A stretch of DNA of 64,000 bases. It comes from Hawksworthiomyces lignivorus (taxonomy: Eukaryota > Ascomycota > Sordariomycetes > Ophiostomatales > Ophiostomataceae). A model generated the notes under the pieces. The model ran no database searches. It saw nothing but the letters and a program-made list of their open reading frames with translations, and had not been told where the DNA came from. The stretch lies in assembly GCA_002917075.1 (NCBI GenBank), contig NTMA01000016.1:248001-312000 (forward strand), in the 5' to 3' direction. The position numbers were made by a program, and so were the translations under genes. This document shows positions 43,798-55,205 of the stretch, one piece after another. How positions within the stretch are numbered: position 1 is the stretch's first letter; the number at the start of each line of letters is the position of its first letter.

Positions 43798-45260
43798 TCA
43801 CCCGTCGCTTTCCCGGTTCCCGGTATACGGAACGATGGTCCACCCCGCCTCGATGAGAGGGTCAAATGAATCTGCGTATATCAAATACGTTTCTTCAGCA
43901 GAGATGTGTATGGATTGGAGATCTACGTGATAGATCATCCTACAGACCTCGCCACGTTCACACGCAGACTCGATGGTGTCATCCTTCCCTCGCTTCCTCA
44001 CCAAAACCGCTCCACAGGCACTACCTCGGATGAAGAGTTTGCTGGTTTGCACAGGATCGCTTGTTGCACAAACATCTTGGTATGCTGCGATGTAGGCGGC
44101 ATCGGCGCGAGGTAGGAGATCAGATCGGCCGCTCGGCGCCGCAAGACCAGGCTGCGGTTCGTCAGGCGCTCTTCCGATGACGAACCGTGCGCCTAAGCCC
44201 TTAGTAAATCTGTCTTCTAGTCGCAAACGAGTCAAAGATGTAATCATCACCGATATTTATCTCTGAGCTCGGTACAAAGACTCTTGGCGATCCCGGCATG
44301 TCCATGAATTTGTTCTCAAAGCCCACACCTTCGCTTAGTTAGACTAAGGCGATATCAGTCCTCCCGATGCGCTCGTTTAAAACGCCGACAGCCGTCCCCC
44401 CCTCGCCCTGTACGACTTGGAAGATGCGGGACGCCGTGCGCGAGTTGCGGCCTGACGTGTTTCGGTAGGTCTTGTCGTGCTCTTCCCAGTTGTGGAAGGA
44501 GCAGGTTAGTCGCCGCTGGCCGTCTTTTTCGTCCAGGATTCCGGCCGAAGCCGAGGTGAATGTCTCCTGAGCCTTCGTCAACGAGCACAGCTTGGCACTG
44601 GGGTAGAATCTCCCGTCGAGCGCAACGTAATCTGTCTCGTCTGCGACAAGCTCATCCTCATCTAGTTGTGGCATGGGCTGCGTGGCTCGACGCGGCGCTG
44701 CCGTGTTCGGAAGCGGGCCGTTGTAGAAGACTAGTTCGAAGGGCGCACCTTCAATTCCGGCTGGAAGGCTCTTCAGACGCTGGTGAAACTCCTCTGGTGT
44801 TCTTTCGGTAAGTTCGACGACCAAGATGCGCCATAGCCAGGTGATAGCTTCGCAGTCGGGGAAGACGCCGGCAAGGTGAAGGGTCAGATCTCGGCCTGGG
44901 ACATCATTTGGGCTCGTGCTGGCCGACAACTCTGAAGGAAATTTTGATAAGAATTCCATCGTCGTCATTGATGCTGAGTTTCGCCTCGCCGGAAGCGCCG
45001 ATACACGTGTTGAGGCTTACGTCGTGGCCGGTTCGCCAGATCGCGACAAGGCCAGCGATGCAGAATGGCCTCTCAGACCGAGAGGGAGGGTTGCCGTCAC
45101 AGCCGAAGACGATAAATGGCTCACAGAAGAGTATGTCGACGACATTGCATTTTTCAGAGAGATACCGAACCAGCTCTTCTCTTCCATGGGCTGCCGCTTT
45201 ACAGTTGGCGAGAGACCACTCTGGGAAATCGGGACTAGGCGAATCATACACCATCGCCAT
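43798..45260 (-). pseudogene. Broken hypothetical protein gene (two frameshifts, one stop)
   Basis: Three stretches in different frames line up as one fungal protein of unknown function. Part 1 starts at 45260 (MAMVYDSPSPDF) and runs to about 44915 (KISFRVVGQHEP). Part 2 continues in another frame from about 44915 (NDVPGRDLTLHLAG) through RRLTCSFHNWEEHD and IGRTDIALV to a TAA at 44341-44339, after which the same frame resumes (LSEGVGFENKFMDMPG). Part 3 is in a third frame from about 44250 to 43798 (LFIRGSACGAVLVRK; SFDPLIEAGWTIVPY). The gap at the first shift is far too short for an intron (35 nt at most). The order of motifs matches a common fungal family that I know only as hypothetical, perhaps with a trypsin-like core. 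Assembly error is possible for single indels, but three lesions argue for real decay. Confidence 0.7.
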
Positions 45261-45519
45261 AGAAGAATGGCAAGAGACTTGTGATGAGAGTTTTCTGAGA
45301 AGAGAAAAAGAATGGCCCAGGGTTGTGGATTTTCCTCTTAATAATAAAGAGGGATTACGTAGGCTGCAAACGAAATTATTGAATGAAGGGACTCGATTGA
45401 TGAATACAAGGCAACACACGTAGCAAGATCCTAGCTTCGTCACCGAAGTGGATTTTAGCAGATATGTAGCAACCTCTTGGGCGTCTCTCTGATGTTCCAA
45501 AGGCGAACAGATATCGACG

Positions 45520-47541
45520 CTACACTAGAGTGATTTCTTGAGGCTCGAAAGAAGGGAGGCTGAGCGACTCGCCATGCATTAAACCGTGAAAATACCCACT
45601 CCCAACCAGTGTATACACCGGATCTTCGCTATTTGGCTGCGGCCTTATCACGAAGGGCACTATGCCGCCATAAAATACTGCAACACGGTCACCTGGCTGT
45701 GCGCCTCCTGGCCCCAGTCCGAAGTATCCATTTCCGGTAACACAAAACGATCTACTTTCAGCATCGCTAGATGCCGTGCTGCCCTCAGCAAAGTCTGTCT
45801 CTTCGGCCTGGATATCCGAGGCCGGACTGGTACCGTCGCCACACGGCGTTGCGTTTTTGTCCTCGTCTAACCTGCGTATAAAAGCCAGAAAGCTATTCCT
45901 GAGAGCGTCGATATCTACGCTGCTGTCTCGGTAAGGCGGTCCTCGGATCGCGGTCCGGAAGATGAACTCGGTGCGACTTTCTCCCGTAGGATAAGGCCCC
46001 TGGAGAAAGTCCCGTGCGAGCGAAAACCCGCTTCGTATGAAAGCGTCCAATGGTAAGCGGTCAGGCCGTACAAAGGAGCTCGTGGCCAGGGACGTCGAGG
46101 CCTCAATAGTACCGATAATCGCGCCTTTTACGACTAGCATGGTGCCGCCATCTTCAAGACGCGCGGTCGCTGGTTCGGAGCCGGCAGCACAGAAGTGGCT
46201 CGAGCCGTCATAAATGTCTGCAATGGGGTTCTCGTCCAATTTCCGAGACCAGTCCTGCCTAAGAGTGAGAACTGCACAAGAGGTTTAGATACCTTCGCTC
46301 ATTATCAGTGTCCGCGAACTTACTGGGACCCAGGACGGGAGCGGGAGCGTGGGCGACAGCCGGCTGTCAATCTGGTAGAGCATCTCTACCGCCTGCCCGC
46401 CTTCTACGAACAGTCTGGCGAATTTGCGATAGACGTCCACGACGTCATCTGCGTAGGAGACGCTGGCGAGGTATCGGCCGCGGTCGGCCGCCAAGTTGAT
46501 CGCGCTGTAGAGCTTGTCTCGCGGGTCCGTGGCGAGAGACTGCCGCGCCATGTGGACCTTGCAGAGCAGCGTCTCCGAGCCTTCGGTGAACGCTTTGCTC
46601 ATGGTTGCCCGCTGGAGAAGCAGCGAAAAGGCGGCAGCGCCTCGGCGCGCGGCCTCCTCTCGCGAAATCTCATAGTGTTGCGCACTCACTCGGCTTTCCA
46701 GGCTCTCGCGGTCCTGAATCGGGAGATCGTTCATCCACTGCCTCTCAAAAGCGAGCTGAGCCATGGTCTCGGCGACGTCAAGCACATTGTCTCCGAGTAT
46801 TGTGATCGGCCCGCTCCTTGCAAGCACAAACTCCTGCCTGATCCACGCGCGGCCAAAGTACTCAGAGAGACAGAGCTGATCAAAGGCGTCCTTGGCGTCT
46901 GACCACCCGGGCGGCAGCATACTCCCCTCCTCAAGGGACAGCCGGGATTTGTCGGTGCCTGAAGATGACTGGTCGTTGCGGCTGCGGCTTTCTCGGATCT
47001 CCTCGAGCTTCGCTTTGGCTTCCTTCTTCCACTCTACGTATTCAAACGCCTTCTCTTCAGATTGGAGGGAGAGCCCGAGTTCGACCAGCACAGTATCTGC
47101 TTCCTCGTAGATGCGGCCCATGAGTTTTACCTGCGCCTCTCGTTCCGCGATGTCAGTCTGGTTGATGCAGATGGCATCGGCCCAGAGCAGCTGCTCCGGC
47201 CTTCCGATTCGAGCAAAGAGTTGTCGGATCTTTGTCAGCGCCTGGAAGAGATTTCGGCCAACCAAAAACGGTTGGTCGTTGAGCAAGATTGTCTGTGGAT
47301 TGCTCATGTCACCCCAGACGTACGAAAGAGCGACATAGGTCGTCAGCGGCTCCTGCGTAATTTCGCCATCAGATGCAATTTCACAAGGGACTGAAGATGT
47401 CACAACTTCATCTAGATCCAGAGTCAGGAGCGTGCAGCGAATCGTAAATTCGTCGGCATGTTGAGATAGTTCTAGCCTGACGGCTCTTGTAGAGGTTGCA
47501 TTTTCTAGAGGAGGATACTGGATATGATCATTGAGTGTCAT
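45520..47541 (-). CDS. HET-domain protein 3
   Basis: This HET protein has 650 aa; the exons are 47541-46324 and 46254-45520, with a 69-nt intron whose removal gives PSWVPDWSRKLDENP, the hallmark joint of this HET subtype. I start it at 47541 (MTLNDHIQYP) because the frame before it looks like leader. The HET core: YVALSYVWGDMSNPQTILLN, NLFQALTKIRQL, LLWADAICINQTDIAERE, then FGRAWIRQEFVLA and ATDPRDKLYSAINLA. The C-terminal half ends with GDRVAVFYGGIVPFVIRP and the YTLVGSGYFHGLMHGE block. It belongs to the most widespread subtype (WADAICINQ), unlike HET proteins 1 and 2. It lies 259 bp upstream of the pseudogene start, in the same direction. Confidence 0.93.
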
Positions 47542-49997
47542 CGTGAAGAAGATATATTGGGAGTGGCACTTGGAGAACTTTATGAGCCCAAGTGAGACTT
47601 TTGCCCGTTGCAACGCTCCCCGTTGGATCGCAATGAGAAAAACCCCACTTTCTCCAAGATGCACAACCCTATCGTACCATCATCGTTTGCTAATCTTACA
47701 TGCGGGACAGTTCTCTAAGCCTTACCTAAACTTCGTCATCATTTTCCGTTTTGTAGCCTTTCGCACAGAGTTTTAGTTATGTAGAAGCCGCTCTGTTAAC
47801 TGTCTGCAATATTCACAATTTTTTTAGGATCCTATGACCTAGAAGACTTCTCCTTTCCGCCTCAATCCACGACTGTCGTAAACCCAGCGTAGAAGCATAC
47901 CCGTACTGGTATGGTCAGAACGAGCAAAGCTGGGCAGGCTTCTCGCCACACCTCTACTGGAGGTGTACCCAATAATCAAATTCAGCCATATCAAGTGCAT
48001 CTACACTTCCATAACAGGTCTGTTGTCGATCTCTGCCTGAAAATGCAATGTTACCAGGACGCTATATCGGGGATGTATATTCCTAGGGAGTTTTGAGAGA
48101 GACGAGAATATAGACAGCGTTGAGGGCGTCAAAGATCTAAATGGATAAAATCGAAAATAAATAAGTAAATAAGTAGTAAAGAAAATAAAATAGCAAAATA
48201 GCAAAATAAGATTAAGATAAATAAAATAAAATTTTTAAAAATATATAAACAAATGAAATGAAGTAACAAAGAAATTTGAAAGTAAATTGCAGGAAAAAGG
48301 CTTCAAATAATAGAAAAAGCAAGACTTTTCACTTCAGTAAGCGGCGTGCTGCTTCCAGATGAGTTTTTGTTCTTGCTATCTTCATTAACGATAATATCGC
48401 GTGCCATCTTCTACTCCATACGGTCATAACTTCATGTCCCCATGCTGTTGAGTGCCACCTTCGTAACAGAGTCGAAGAGCAAATCCTCCAACTTCCTTGG
48501 TTGGATGAAACGGAGTCCTGATTGCAATTTGGAATAGACCAGTTTTAAGCCCATTGAGAATTCTTCAACAACTACTATGGCAAAGCCGAATGATATAGCC
48601 AGTTGATCCTGAGACTAGGCTCATACTCTCTACTCCTGGTGGCAGCACTGAGAATGAGAGTCCTGATAGAATTAATTCTGGATCCCTGAAAACCCGCGCC
48701 CGGGAGGACTATCTTTCGCGGGTGCCATTCAATACTGTGCCGCCATAAACGCTATGGCCCGCTCACCGGATTGAGACTGCTAAGGAATGCCCCTTAGCCA
48801 TGTTTATACTTTTTCTGTTGTGGACTGTTTACGGGTGTTCCGACCAATTATACTCGTATTTTGGTCAGGCATGACCCAAAGCGATGTGGAGCGATGGGTG
48901 ATCATGGGTACGCCCAGACCGGGCGTAGGTTCGACCATTGCGTACTTTTTCTCAGCTGAAAAGAGCCTCAGGCGATCAGACGAATGGTAATGGTGAAAAA
49001 CATAGGGTACCATCCAGACGATAAAGTAATGCTGTTAGAGCCCCAACCAAACCCCGGTTCCTTCAATAGTTCTAAAACAAGGGTCCATTTGCCTCCCTGG
49101 GAAGAGCTTCTTGTCGAGGGGCAACCAACAGCTCACAAAATGGAGCTAATGGGATCACGACGATAACAGTTGAATTTTTTCTGTGGCGTCGCGCGATGCT
49201 ACATTGAAATATTGGACAATGAAGAGATTCTGTACAGTGTGCCAGGCAACGAGTCGTCTTTGGCACTGATATAGAGTATGTTGTGGAATAATTTTGAGTG
49301 AAGATTGTCGGAAAGAGCGGACATTGGAATTTGAGCCTCAGATATTCCAAATGATATCAACCATCGTCACTACCAGCAATTCCAGCATATGCAACTAGTT
49401 TCCATAAGAGCGCCTCTGATGAAGTGTATGCTGGCACCTCGTTTATTGCTATCAACTATTTCATGTCTGGAGATTTGAGGAAGAAGTATATTGCCCTTGA
49501 GAAGCTTCTTACTGAAATAGCTGTAGCTGCCTTGGGGACCATTAATATGGCAGGTGTATTGGTAGTTTTTCGGTTACTGGATGTGGGTGATCAAATACAT
49601 CTAGGGGGCCAATTACACGTCGATGAAGAACATATATTTTTCTACCGCCCTTTTGGGCAATAGTGCAGCCATCTTGAGATCATTGCCTATATAACCTCTA
49701 TAAAGACCGTCTAGTGCAATAACAGCGAACCAGGGTAACCTTCAAATGATAGAGTAAGGCAGACGCCATGGATTGAGCTGAGGTCTGCACGATACGTATA
49801 AGGGGCAAGGCATACTTTCCACAATAAAGGAGCGCATGTTTTCCTCACATATATCTTCCTGGCCGCATGTCTCCCATTATGGCTTCGCCTTTAGTGGCTC
49901 TGTTTTTGCCATCGCTCTTCATTCTACATCGGTGATTTCTATCTTATTACTGTCTTTTCCCGACTTGAAGCTCTCATATTATTCTACAGTGATTGCA
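47542..49997. other. Long intergenic region, partly very AT-rich
   Basis: About 2.4 kb. The part at 48130-48330 is simple AT-rich sequence (AAATAAATAAGT-like). Frames at 47911, 48787 and 49424 lack any recognisable feature. It may hold eroded repeats. I found no terminal repeats or transposase signature. Confidence 0.5.
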
Positions 49998-51030
49998 ATG
50001 GCTAGACGGGTTGCTGCTTTCATTTTGTTCTCTGCCGCCAGAGTCTTCGCCGTTGATTTCCTTTTCAACAGTACGATCTGGATTCCGGCGGTTTGCTAAC
50101 CGAGCTAGTGGCCGAGGAGATCTTTGCGCAATGCGTGCTCTCTGGTTATGGTTTGTCCACAACCTCCCTCACCTCCCTCCCCCCTCCCTGGGCGCCCCCC
50201 TCTTCCACTTTACGAAACACCTTTCATGCGTAGAAGGTGGAAGGAAAGAAAAGATTCAAAGGACCGCATAGTCACTCATTTCTGAATTTGCAACTTACTC
50301 ACTCCATCTTTTGCGTGCCATAATAGGGGCAACCAGCGATGAAGCAGAGTATTGCTGGGGCATTAACGTTTGCGAAGCGGTCGACTCTTCTAGCGACTTG
50401 AGCCCCCTCATAAAAGGTTGCTGCTACGATGACTTTGGGCTGGGGCTCGGCCTGCCGACGGGCTGTATGTCGCTATGGAACGCACTCGCAGCCTACGAGA
50501 CGTTCATGGCGCCCCTAGTGACTGCTTCTGTGACGTCAGCTCCAGCGCCGTGCGCCACGTTGTCCGCGGGCTGGAGCAGCTGCGCACAATCGGCTCAGGA
50601 CGGCTTAGTGATTACTAGCTCCCAAGGTATCGGGGCTTCGTGCTTCTGCGACATGGCGTCTCATAGCGGCGTCAACGAGATCGCGTCGTGTTACACCTAC
50701 CTCGCATCGTGGATGACGGACATGCCCGTCCAGGCGCTCAGCAGCAACTACGTGTCGATGTGCGGAGGAACCCTGGCTCAGGTTACGGATCTGGGCCACG
50801 CGGTACGGGATAAGATGAGAACCTTTATCTAATCATGTTAACTGTAAGAACTAGGATTGCTGACACTCGAGCTGGTTTGGGCGTAGGTACCAACTACCGT
50901 CGGCGACGTTCCCACCACGACAACAGGCCTAGACTGGATTCCTCATGGACCTGCGAATACGAATGCAGCGGTTCACAACGGTGCTCCTGCTGGTGCTGTC
51001 GCCGTGGTATGCTCTATCTCGTCATTGTGA
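49998..51030 (+). CDS. Small secreted Cys-rich protein of unknown function
   Basis: I do not recognise the family. The model has exons 49998-50070, 50327-50802 and 50887-51030, with introns of 256 and 84 nt, giving 230 aa with the frame closed. Exon 1 is almost only a signal peptide (MARRVAAFILFSAARVFA, then VDFLF). The mature part has about a dozen Cys (YCWGINVC, GCCYDDF, ASCFCDM, SMCGGT) suited to disulphides. A Thr/Pro stretch (VPTTVGDVPTTTTG) and a hydrophobic end (AGAVAVVCSISSL) follow, perhaps a short GPI-type tail. Secreted effector-like or cell-wall protein are both possible. The first intron is long for this window and its acceptor (ATAATAG) is weak, so exon 1 is the least certain part. 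Confidence 0.6.
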
Positions 51031-52024
51031 ACTTCCCTTAGCACCATAGCATGTCTGGAAGCTAACTCTCGATAAGTTTGTCGTCGTTGTCCTGAACGTG
51101 GCAGTTTTTTGAGTGGCTATCTTTTGATGTTTTGCAGCCTGTCGACAGGGCAGCTGCCTTACACAGGATGCCAAGTTGCTGTGATTTGCCGTCATTTCAT
51201 ACTATGCTGTGTACGCTCTGTTTCTTCAATCCATATACTATGTAAGAATAAATACCCGCCAAACACGCATCTAGCTCAGCCAGTTATGTTTCAATACTCT
51301 GCCACGGAGGCAGAGATTGTTGCAGCGCTAGGGTTAGGGTAATTGTAATATTTTCGTCATTAAAGCACCTTGCTGATCGCCCATTTTCGAGTCTCCGTGA
51401 TTTTTACCTGAGGGTCTCGAGTGGTAATTTGTATTCGGATGTTAAAGGGGCCTCAAATTATGTGCAAGGTTTTGTATCCTGAGAGTTGAGCTGCAAATAT
51501 TTAAATAAATGAATTTTCGTGTATGCAAGAATTTCGCTGCTGAGGTTGCTGTAGAAAGAGATCTCCAGCTTCTGGCATTAGAATTCGTAGAACAACAGGA
51601 AGAATACTCTTCACAAATGGTCGCCAATTCCTTAAAATATCAGCGGCCAGTGTCACCGTTTAAACCTAGATGGGTATCTAGGCGAGAATCTATGGGGAAG
51701 TGACGGAAATGATTAGGGATGTGGGCAGAGCTGCAAGGGCGACGAAAGTCAGGCAGCCACTATTTTTTTTCCCCTTCAGGCACGGTTCATACTACAGGTA
51801 GAAATGGCGCCTAAGGCTAACACCTAAAACGCACGTCTACCATCGAATCTTCGGTTGCGATGTAAAGAGAGAACAAAGTTGGTATTCTGGCTATCTAAGT
51901 GGTAATGAGCGATGCTTCTTACTACCTTTTCTTATTTTTTTTTTCTCCTTTATTTGTTTTTATTGCACAGTCTGCCTCTCAGCCAGCTGGCCGCATACCG
52001 GATTGTCATGTCGCTAGCTGTCGC
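51031..52024. other. Intergenic between convergent genes
   Basis: The secreted-protein gene and nmt1 converge here. A 64-codon frame at 51509-51703 has no features. A single TAGGGTTAGGG element lies at 51329-51340. Nothing else is seen. Confidence 0.5.
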
Positions 52025-53309
52025 CTACACAGCCTGCGCCAGGCGGCGGCACCCGCCGTGGGCGGCGACGTCCTTCTGCAGCGCGGCCATGCGCTTCTGG
52101 TCGCCGACGGGGTCGGCGGACTCGGCGTCGAGCGGCCAGCCGAGGAGGTCGTTGGTAAAGTTGGGCTGGAAGGCGGGGTCGAGGACGCCGAGGCGCTTGC
52201 CGTAGGCGGTGACCTTTGCCCAGTCGCGCGGGACGTTCTTGACGTCGCGGGAGAAGTAGGCGAAGCTGCGCTCGTACATCTTGCGGTTGAGCTCGGTGGC
52301 CATGGCGGGCTTGTAGTCGGCGTACTCGCGCCAGGCGGCCTCGGGCTGGGCCAGCACGTAGTCGGTGGCGCGCTTGACGGCGCGCAGAAAGGCGCGGACC
52401 TTGGCCGGGTTCTCGGCGACGAAGCGCTCGTGACCGATGTAGAGGATGGTGCAGAAGCAGCAGCAGCCCAGCTCGGCAAGCTCGTCGATGCGCAGCAGCC
52501 GGACGTCGCTGCGCGGGCGGCCCTGGCTCGCCAGCCACTCCTCCAGCTCGACCATCTGCACGTTCTCCAGGCCGATGCCCGCGTCCACGGTGCCCTCCAT
52601 GATGGCCTTGGCCACGTTCATGCCGCAGCGCACCGCCGTGTAGTCCGTCGGCTCCATGCCGTAGTGGCGCGTCAGCTCGTCGATCTGGATCTTGCCAAAC
52701 TCGCCCACGTAGCCGATGCGCTTGCCCTTGAGGCTGCGGAAGTCCTCGGTGATCCCCGACGACTTGAGGTACAGCACGCCCGTGAACGGCTCGTCGAGCA
52801 AGCTGCCCACCGAGACGACCGGGAAGCCGCGGGCCTTGGCCTGCAAGAACGCGTTTGTCAGCAAAAGAAAATAGGCTCTGGCGCTGCAGGCGCAGAGAGG
52901 CAGAGACAAACGTACGGCTAGGGTGTGGATCATGGCCTTGAAGCCCATGTCGACCTTGCCGGAACCGATGATTTCCGTTACGTCCTGCACGGGTTAGCTG
53001 GGGCGCGAGGAGAGCTTGGCCATCACGCAGGTGCACTGCACTCACGCTCGGGTCGTTGGGCTCGAGGATGGCGACCTTGATGCCCTCATCTTTGAAGTAG
53101 CCCTTTGCCTGAGCTAGGAATAGCGGGGCATGGTACGGCGTGGCGTGCCTAGAAGCTATTAGAGAGTGGACGACCAGACACTTGGAACCGGCGAAGCCGT
53201 TGCGGCAGGAAGCAAGAGAAAGAAAAATAATAAAAAAATATCAATAGGGACAGCTGCATCTCGGTCCTGCATACCAGTTCGTCAGGAAGGTGATCTTATC
53301 AGTCGACAT
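52025..53309 (-). CDS. nmt1: Thiamine pyrimidine precursor (HMP-P) synthase
   Basis: The THI5/NMT1 family makes the 4-amino-5-hydroxymethyl-2-methylpyrimidine phosphate half of thiamine from PLP and an active-site histidine of the protein itself (a single-turnover enzyme). The exons are 53309-53275, 53148-53046, 52984-52916 and 52840-52025, with introns of 126, 61 and 75 nt. The product is 340 aa, exactly the length of yeast Thi5. Key residues sit at the yeast positions: Lys62 (PLP) and His66 (donor) in [10 protein letters not shown], and the CCCFC metal motif at 195-199. [30 protein letters not shown] and [13 protein letters not shown] are conserved. The coding part is very GC-rich compared with the flanks. 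Expression is expected to be repressed by thiamine through the riboswitch in its leader. Confidence 0.98.
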
Positions 53310-53342
53310 TGTGATAGACCAAGCCAATGGCTTCAGGGGGGG

Positions 53343-53417
53343 TTAGTAAACAATCGTTCGTGTCCAGGGCAGACACCATAGGGAAAGGGGGAGGGAGGGG
53401 GGAGGGAGAAGAAGCAT
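53343..53417 (-). CDS. Upstream ORF (24 codons) in the nmt1 leader
   Basis: It starts at an ATG inside the 3' strand of riboswitch helix P1 (GACATGC) and ends at TAA within the branch-point TACTAAC. It is present only in RNA that keeps the leader intron. In the known fungal mechanism, intron-retained mRNAs carry uORFs that block translation of the main frame, so this is the likely repressing element. The peptide is Leu/Pro-rich and probably irrelevant in itself. Confidence 0.6.
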   Translation of the reverse strand: MLLLPPPSLPLSLWCLPWTRTIVY

Positions 53418-53510
53418 GTCCTTTCGCTGGTATTATCCAGATCAAGTTCACCGGTATTTCTCAGATCAACAATCCGCCTGCTACTGCCCAGGTGTCTCGG
53501 GAAGACAGGC
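53414..53510 (-). promoter_or_regulatory. Eukaryotic TPP riboswitch (THI element)
   Basis: Read on the minus strand, the conserved elements come in order: CTGAGA, GTGAACTTGATCTGG, ATAATACCAGCGAAAGGA. These are the pyrimidine-binding and diphosphate-binding halves of the THI box. The outer ends GCCTGTC and GACATGC can form helix P1 with one mismatch, and a variable P3 stem lies between. It is located in the leader of the thiamine gene nmt1, as expected. TPP binding should shift splicing of the leader intron and lower expression. Confidence 0.96.
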
Positions 53511-55205
53511 CTGGAAGAAAGAATTGACCACCCAAAATGGGATGGAGACTTTCGACTCAGTCGCAGGGCGGACTGTCAAACACCCGGCTGCTTTCTCTAA
53601 TAGTTACCTTGATCTACAAGTAGATACGTTGCGATAGGAGCCATGGCTCTTTTCTGGGGTTTCCTACTGGAGAGGTGTTGTTGTAGTGGTAGTTGTTGTA
53701 GTGGTAGTTGTTGTGGTTGCTGTAATTGTAGTTGGCTACTTGGGGAAGAGTGTAGGGTTGTCAAGAGAAAACGAAGTTGAAGAATTGTGTAAGGAGGAAG
53801 ATCAGATTGCAAATTTTGCATCCGAGTGCCAAGGTCGGCGGATTTAAATACGCCGCGACAGGGTCGGATCGGCTGTAATCGGCACCGTACTAGAAGGCGC
53901 TCTCGGAGTCATGATATTCTCTTGTTATGCCCCTCGTATTGACACATCATAGTGCCCCGCGTGGGTCTACACAACTGCATCTGCATCTGCATCACTGTCG
54001 TGTCTTTTCTACTGCACAGGCCCAAGAACATCAGAAATATCAGAGTATCTAGTGGTCAGGACCCGCAGCAGCATCTCGTCTAAACTACATATATTCTGGC
54101 AAGGAATCCAAACTATTTTCCTTTCAGGCTGCTTCTGTCGAATGTCCCAGGAGCTAGTTCGTAGCACAGATTCGTGGATTCTGGGATGCGGGTATTTGAC
54201 GTCATGTTTGTTTTCTGGCTTGCTTAAAACCGGAGACTGCTTGGTAAGTACCGCACTAAGCACCGAGTCTGGCCTGTAGTAGGAGAACCGCTAAAGAGGA
54301 CTGTAGTGGTGCCGTTCAAATATATTCTAGTCGAAGGTAACATAACGTACCTAGGATTAGTTTTGATTCTATTGATCTTCGTGGATTACAGCAAATTGCT
54401 CAATCGTCCGCGTACAGCCTGGAGGCTTTGCTCGAAGTTTCTGCTAGCTTCGGTTTGACCAAGGCCACTCGAGTACAATAGTGCAGATGTTTTTTTAATA
54501 CGAAGTGATGCTCTAACTGTTAAGTATTCGATTTCCCCCCCGCAGTATGCGACTACAATATTGTGTTCTCTTCTACTTCATGGCTAGAAAAGAACTTGTC
54601 GTTTAAGCTTTGTTCGCTTGCTTCGGTACAGCCAGTCGACATATTGGCAGTGTCCGGTACTGTCTCAAGAAACCAGCGCTGCGTGATTCTTCGTTCGATC
54701 TTTGTATCACAAGACGCTGGAAACAATATATGACAGAATCTAACTGAATGTGAAGATATACATTATTCCAACATATTTGTTCTTCTTTTCTGTGCGTCTC
54801 AGAGAGCTTCGTAAAATAGAAAAAGAAAAAAAGAAAAAAAAAAACCCCCCCTTTAAATTAGAACCTGGAGTAATGATATGCGCTCAACAGAAAGTTGCAT
54901 GAAAGATGGACTAATGGAGTGAATGTATATCGTTGTTTGATGGCGAAATTCAATCAAATGCAAAACTTTTCTTAATTAGGACTATTAGCGTCTGCGGTAT
55001 CCGTTTGCAAATGCATCTCAGTTTTGCAGCTCTGCTTCACTTTTGTGGGCAAGCGGGCGGCCCTGTGCTAGGTAGATAAGCGTATCATCTGGAGCCTGGG
55101 CTTAGCAAAAAAAATGCTAATTTCTGTATCTCAACGTGGGACAATCGTCCCGTTGGAAAATCTCATTATTTTGTCTCACCGAAACTTTCGTTCCCCGCTT
55201 CTAGA
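53511..55205. other. nmt1 promoter side and long intergenic region
   Basis: About 1.7 kb. Near 53847 the minus strand reads GTATTTAAATCC, a TATA-like site for nmt1. The 15-bp repeat listed separately is also here. No gene is seen to 55205; the part around 54800-54860 has A and C homopolymers. Confidence 0.5.
53677..53736 (+). repeat. 15-bp tandem repeat upstream of nmt1
   Basis: The unit GTTGTTGTAGTGGTA occurs twice exactly (53677-53706), then as two degenerate copies. It lies in the promoter or leader of nmt1. Confidence 0.85.

Larger units (their letters stand above)
53331..53607 (-). other. Proposed 5' UTR intron of nmt1 carrying the riboswitch
   Basis: The 3' end is strong: a perfect branch-point TACTAAC (53348-53342) 11 nt before the acceptor GAAG (ending at 53331), 22 nt upstream of the start codon. 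The 5' end is less certain: AAG|GTAACT with its G at 53607 is the best candidate I see. In Neurospora NMT1 and Aspergillus thiA, a TPP riboswitch sits in just such a leader intron and controls its splicing. Confidence 0.6.

Noticed and set aside
47911..49663. Possible transposon in the long AT-rich gap
   Set aside because: I found no terminal repeats, target-site duplication or transposase and reverse-transcriptase motifs.
52006..52479. Long frames on both strands over the nmt1 coding region
   Set aside because: Shadows created by very GC-rich codons; the nmt1 frame has perfect family matches.
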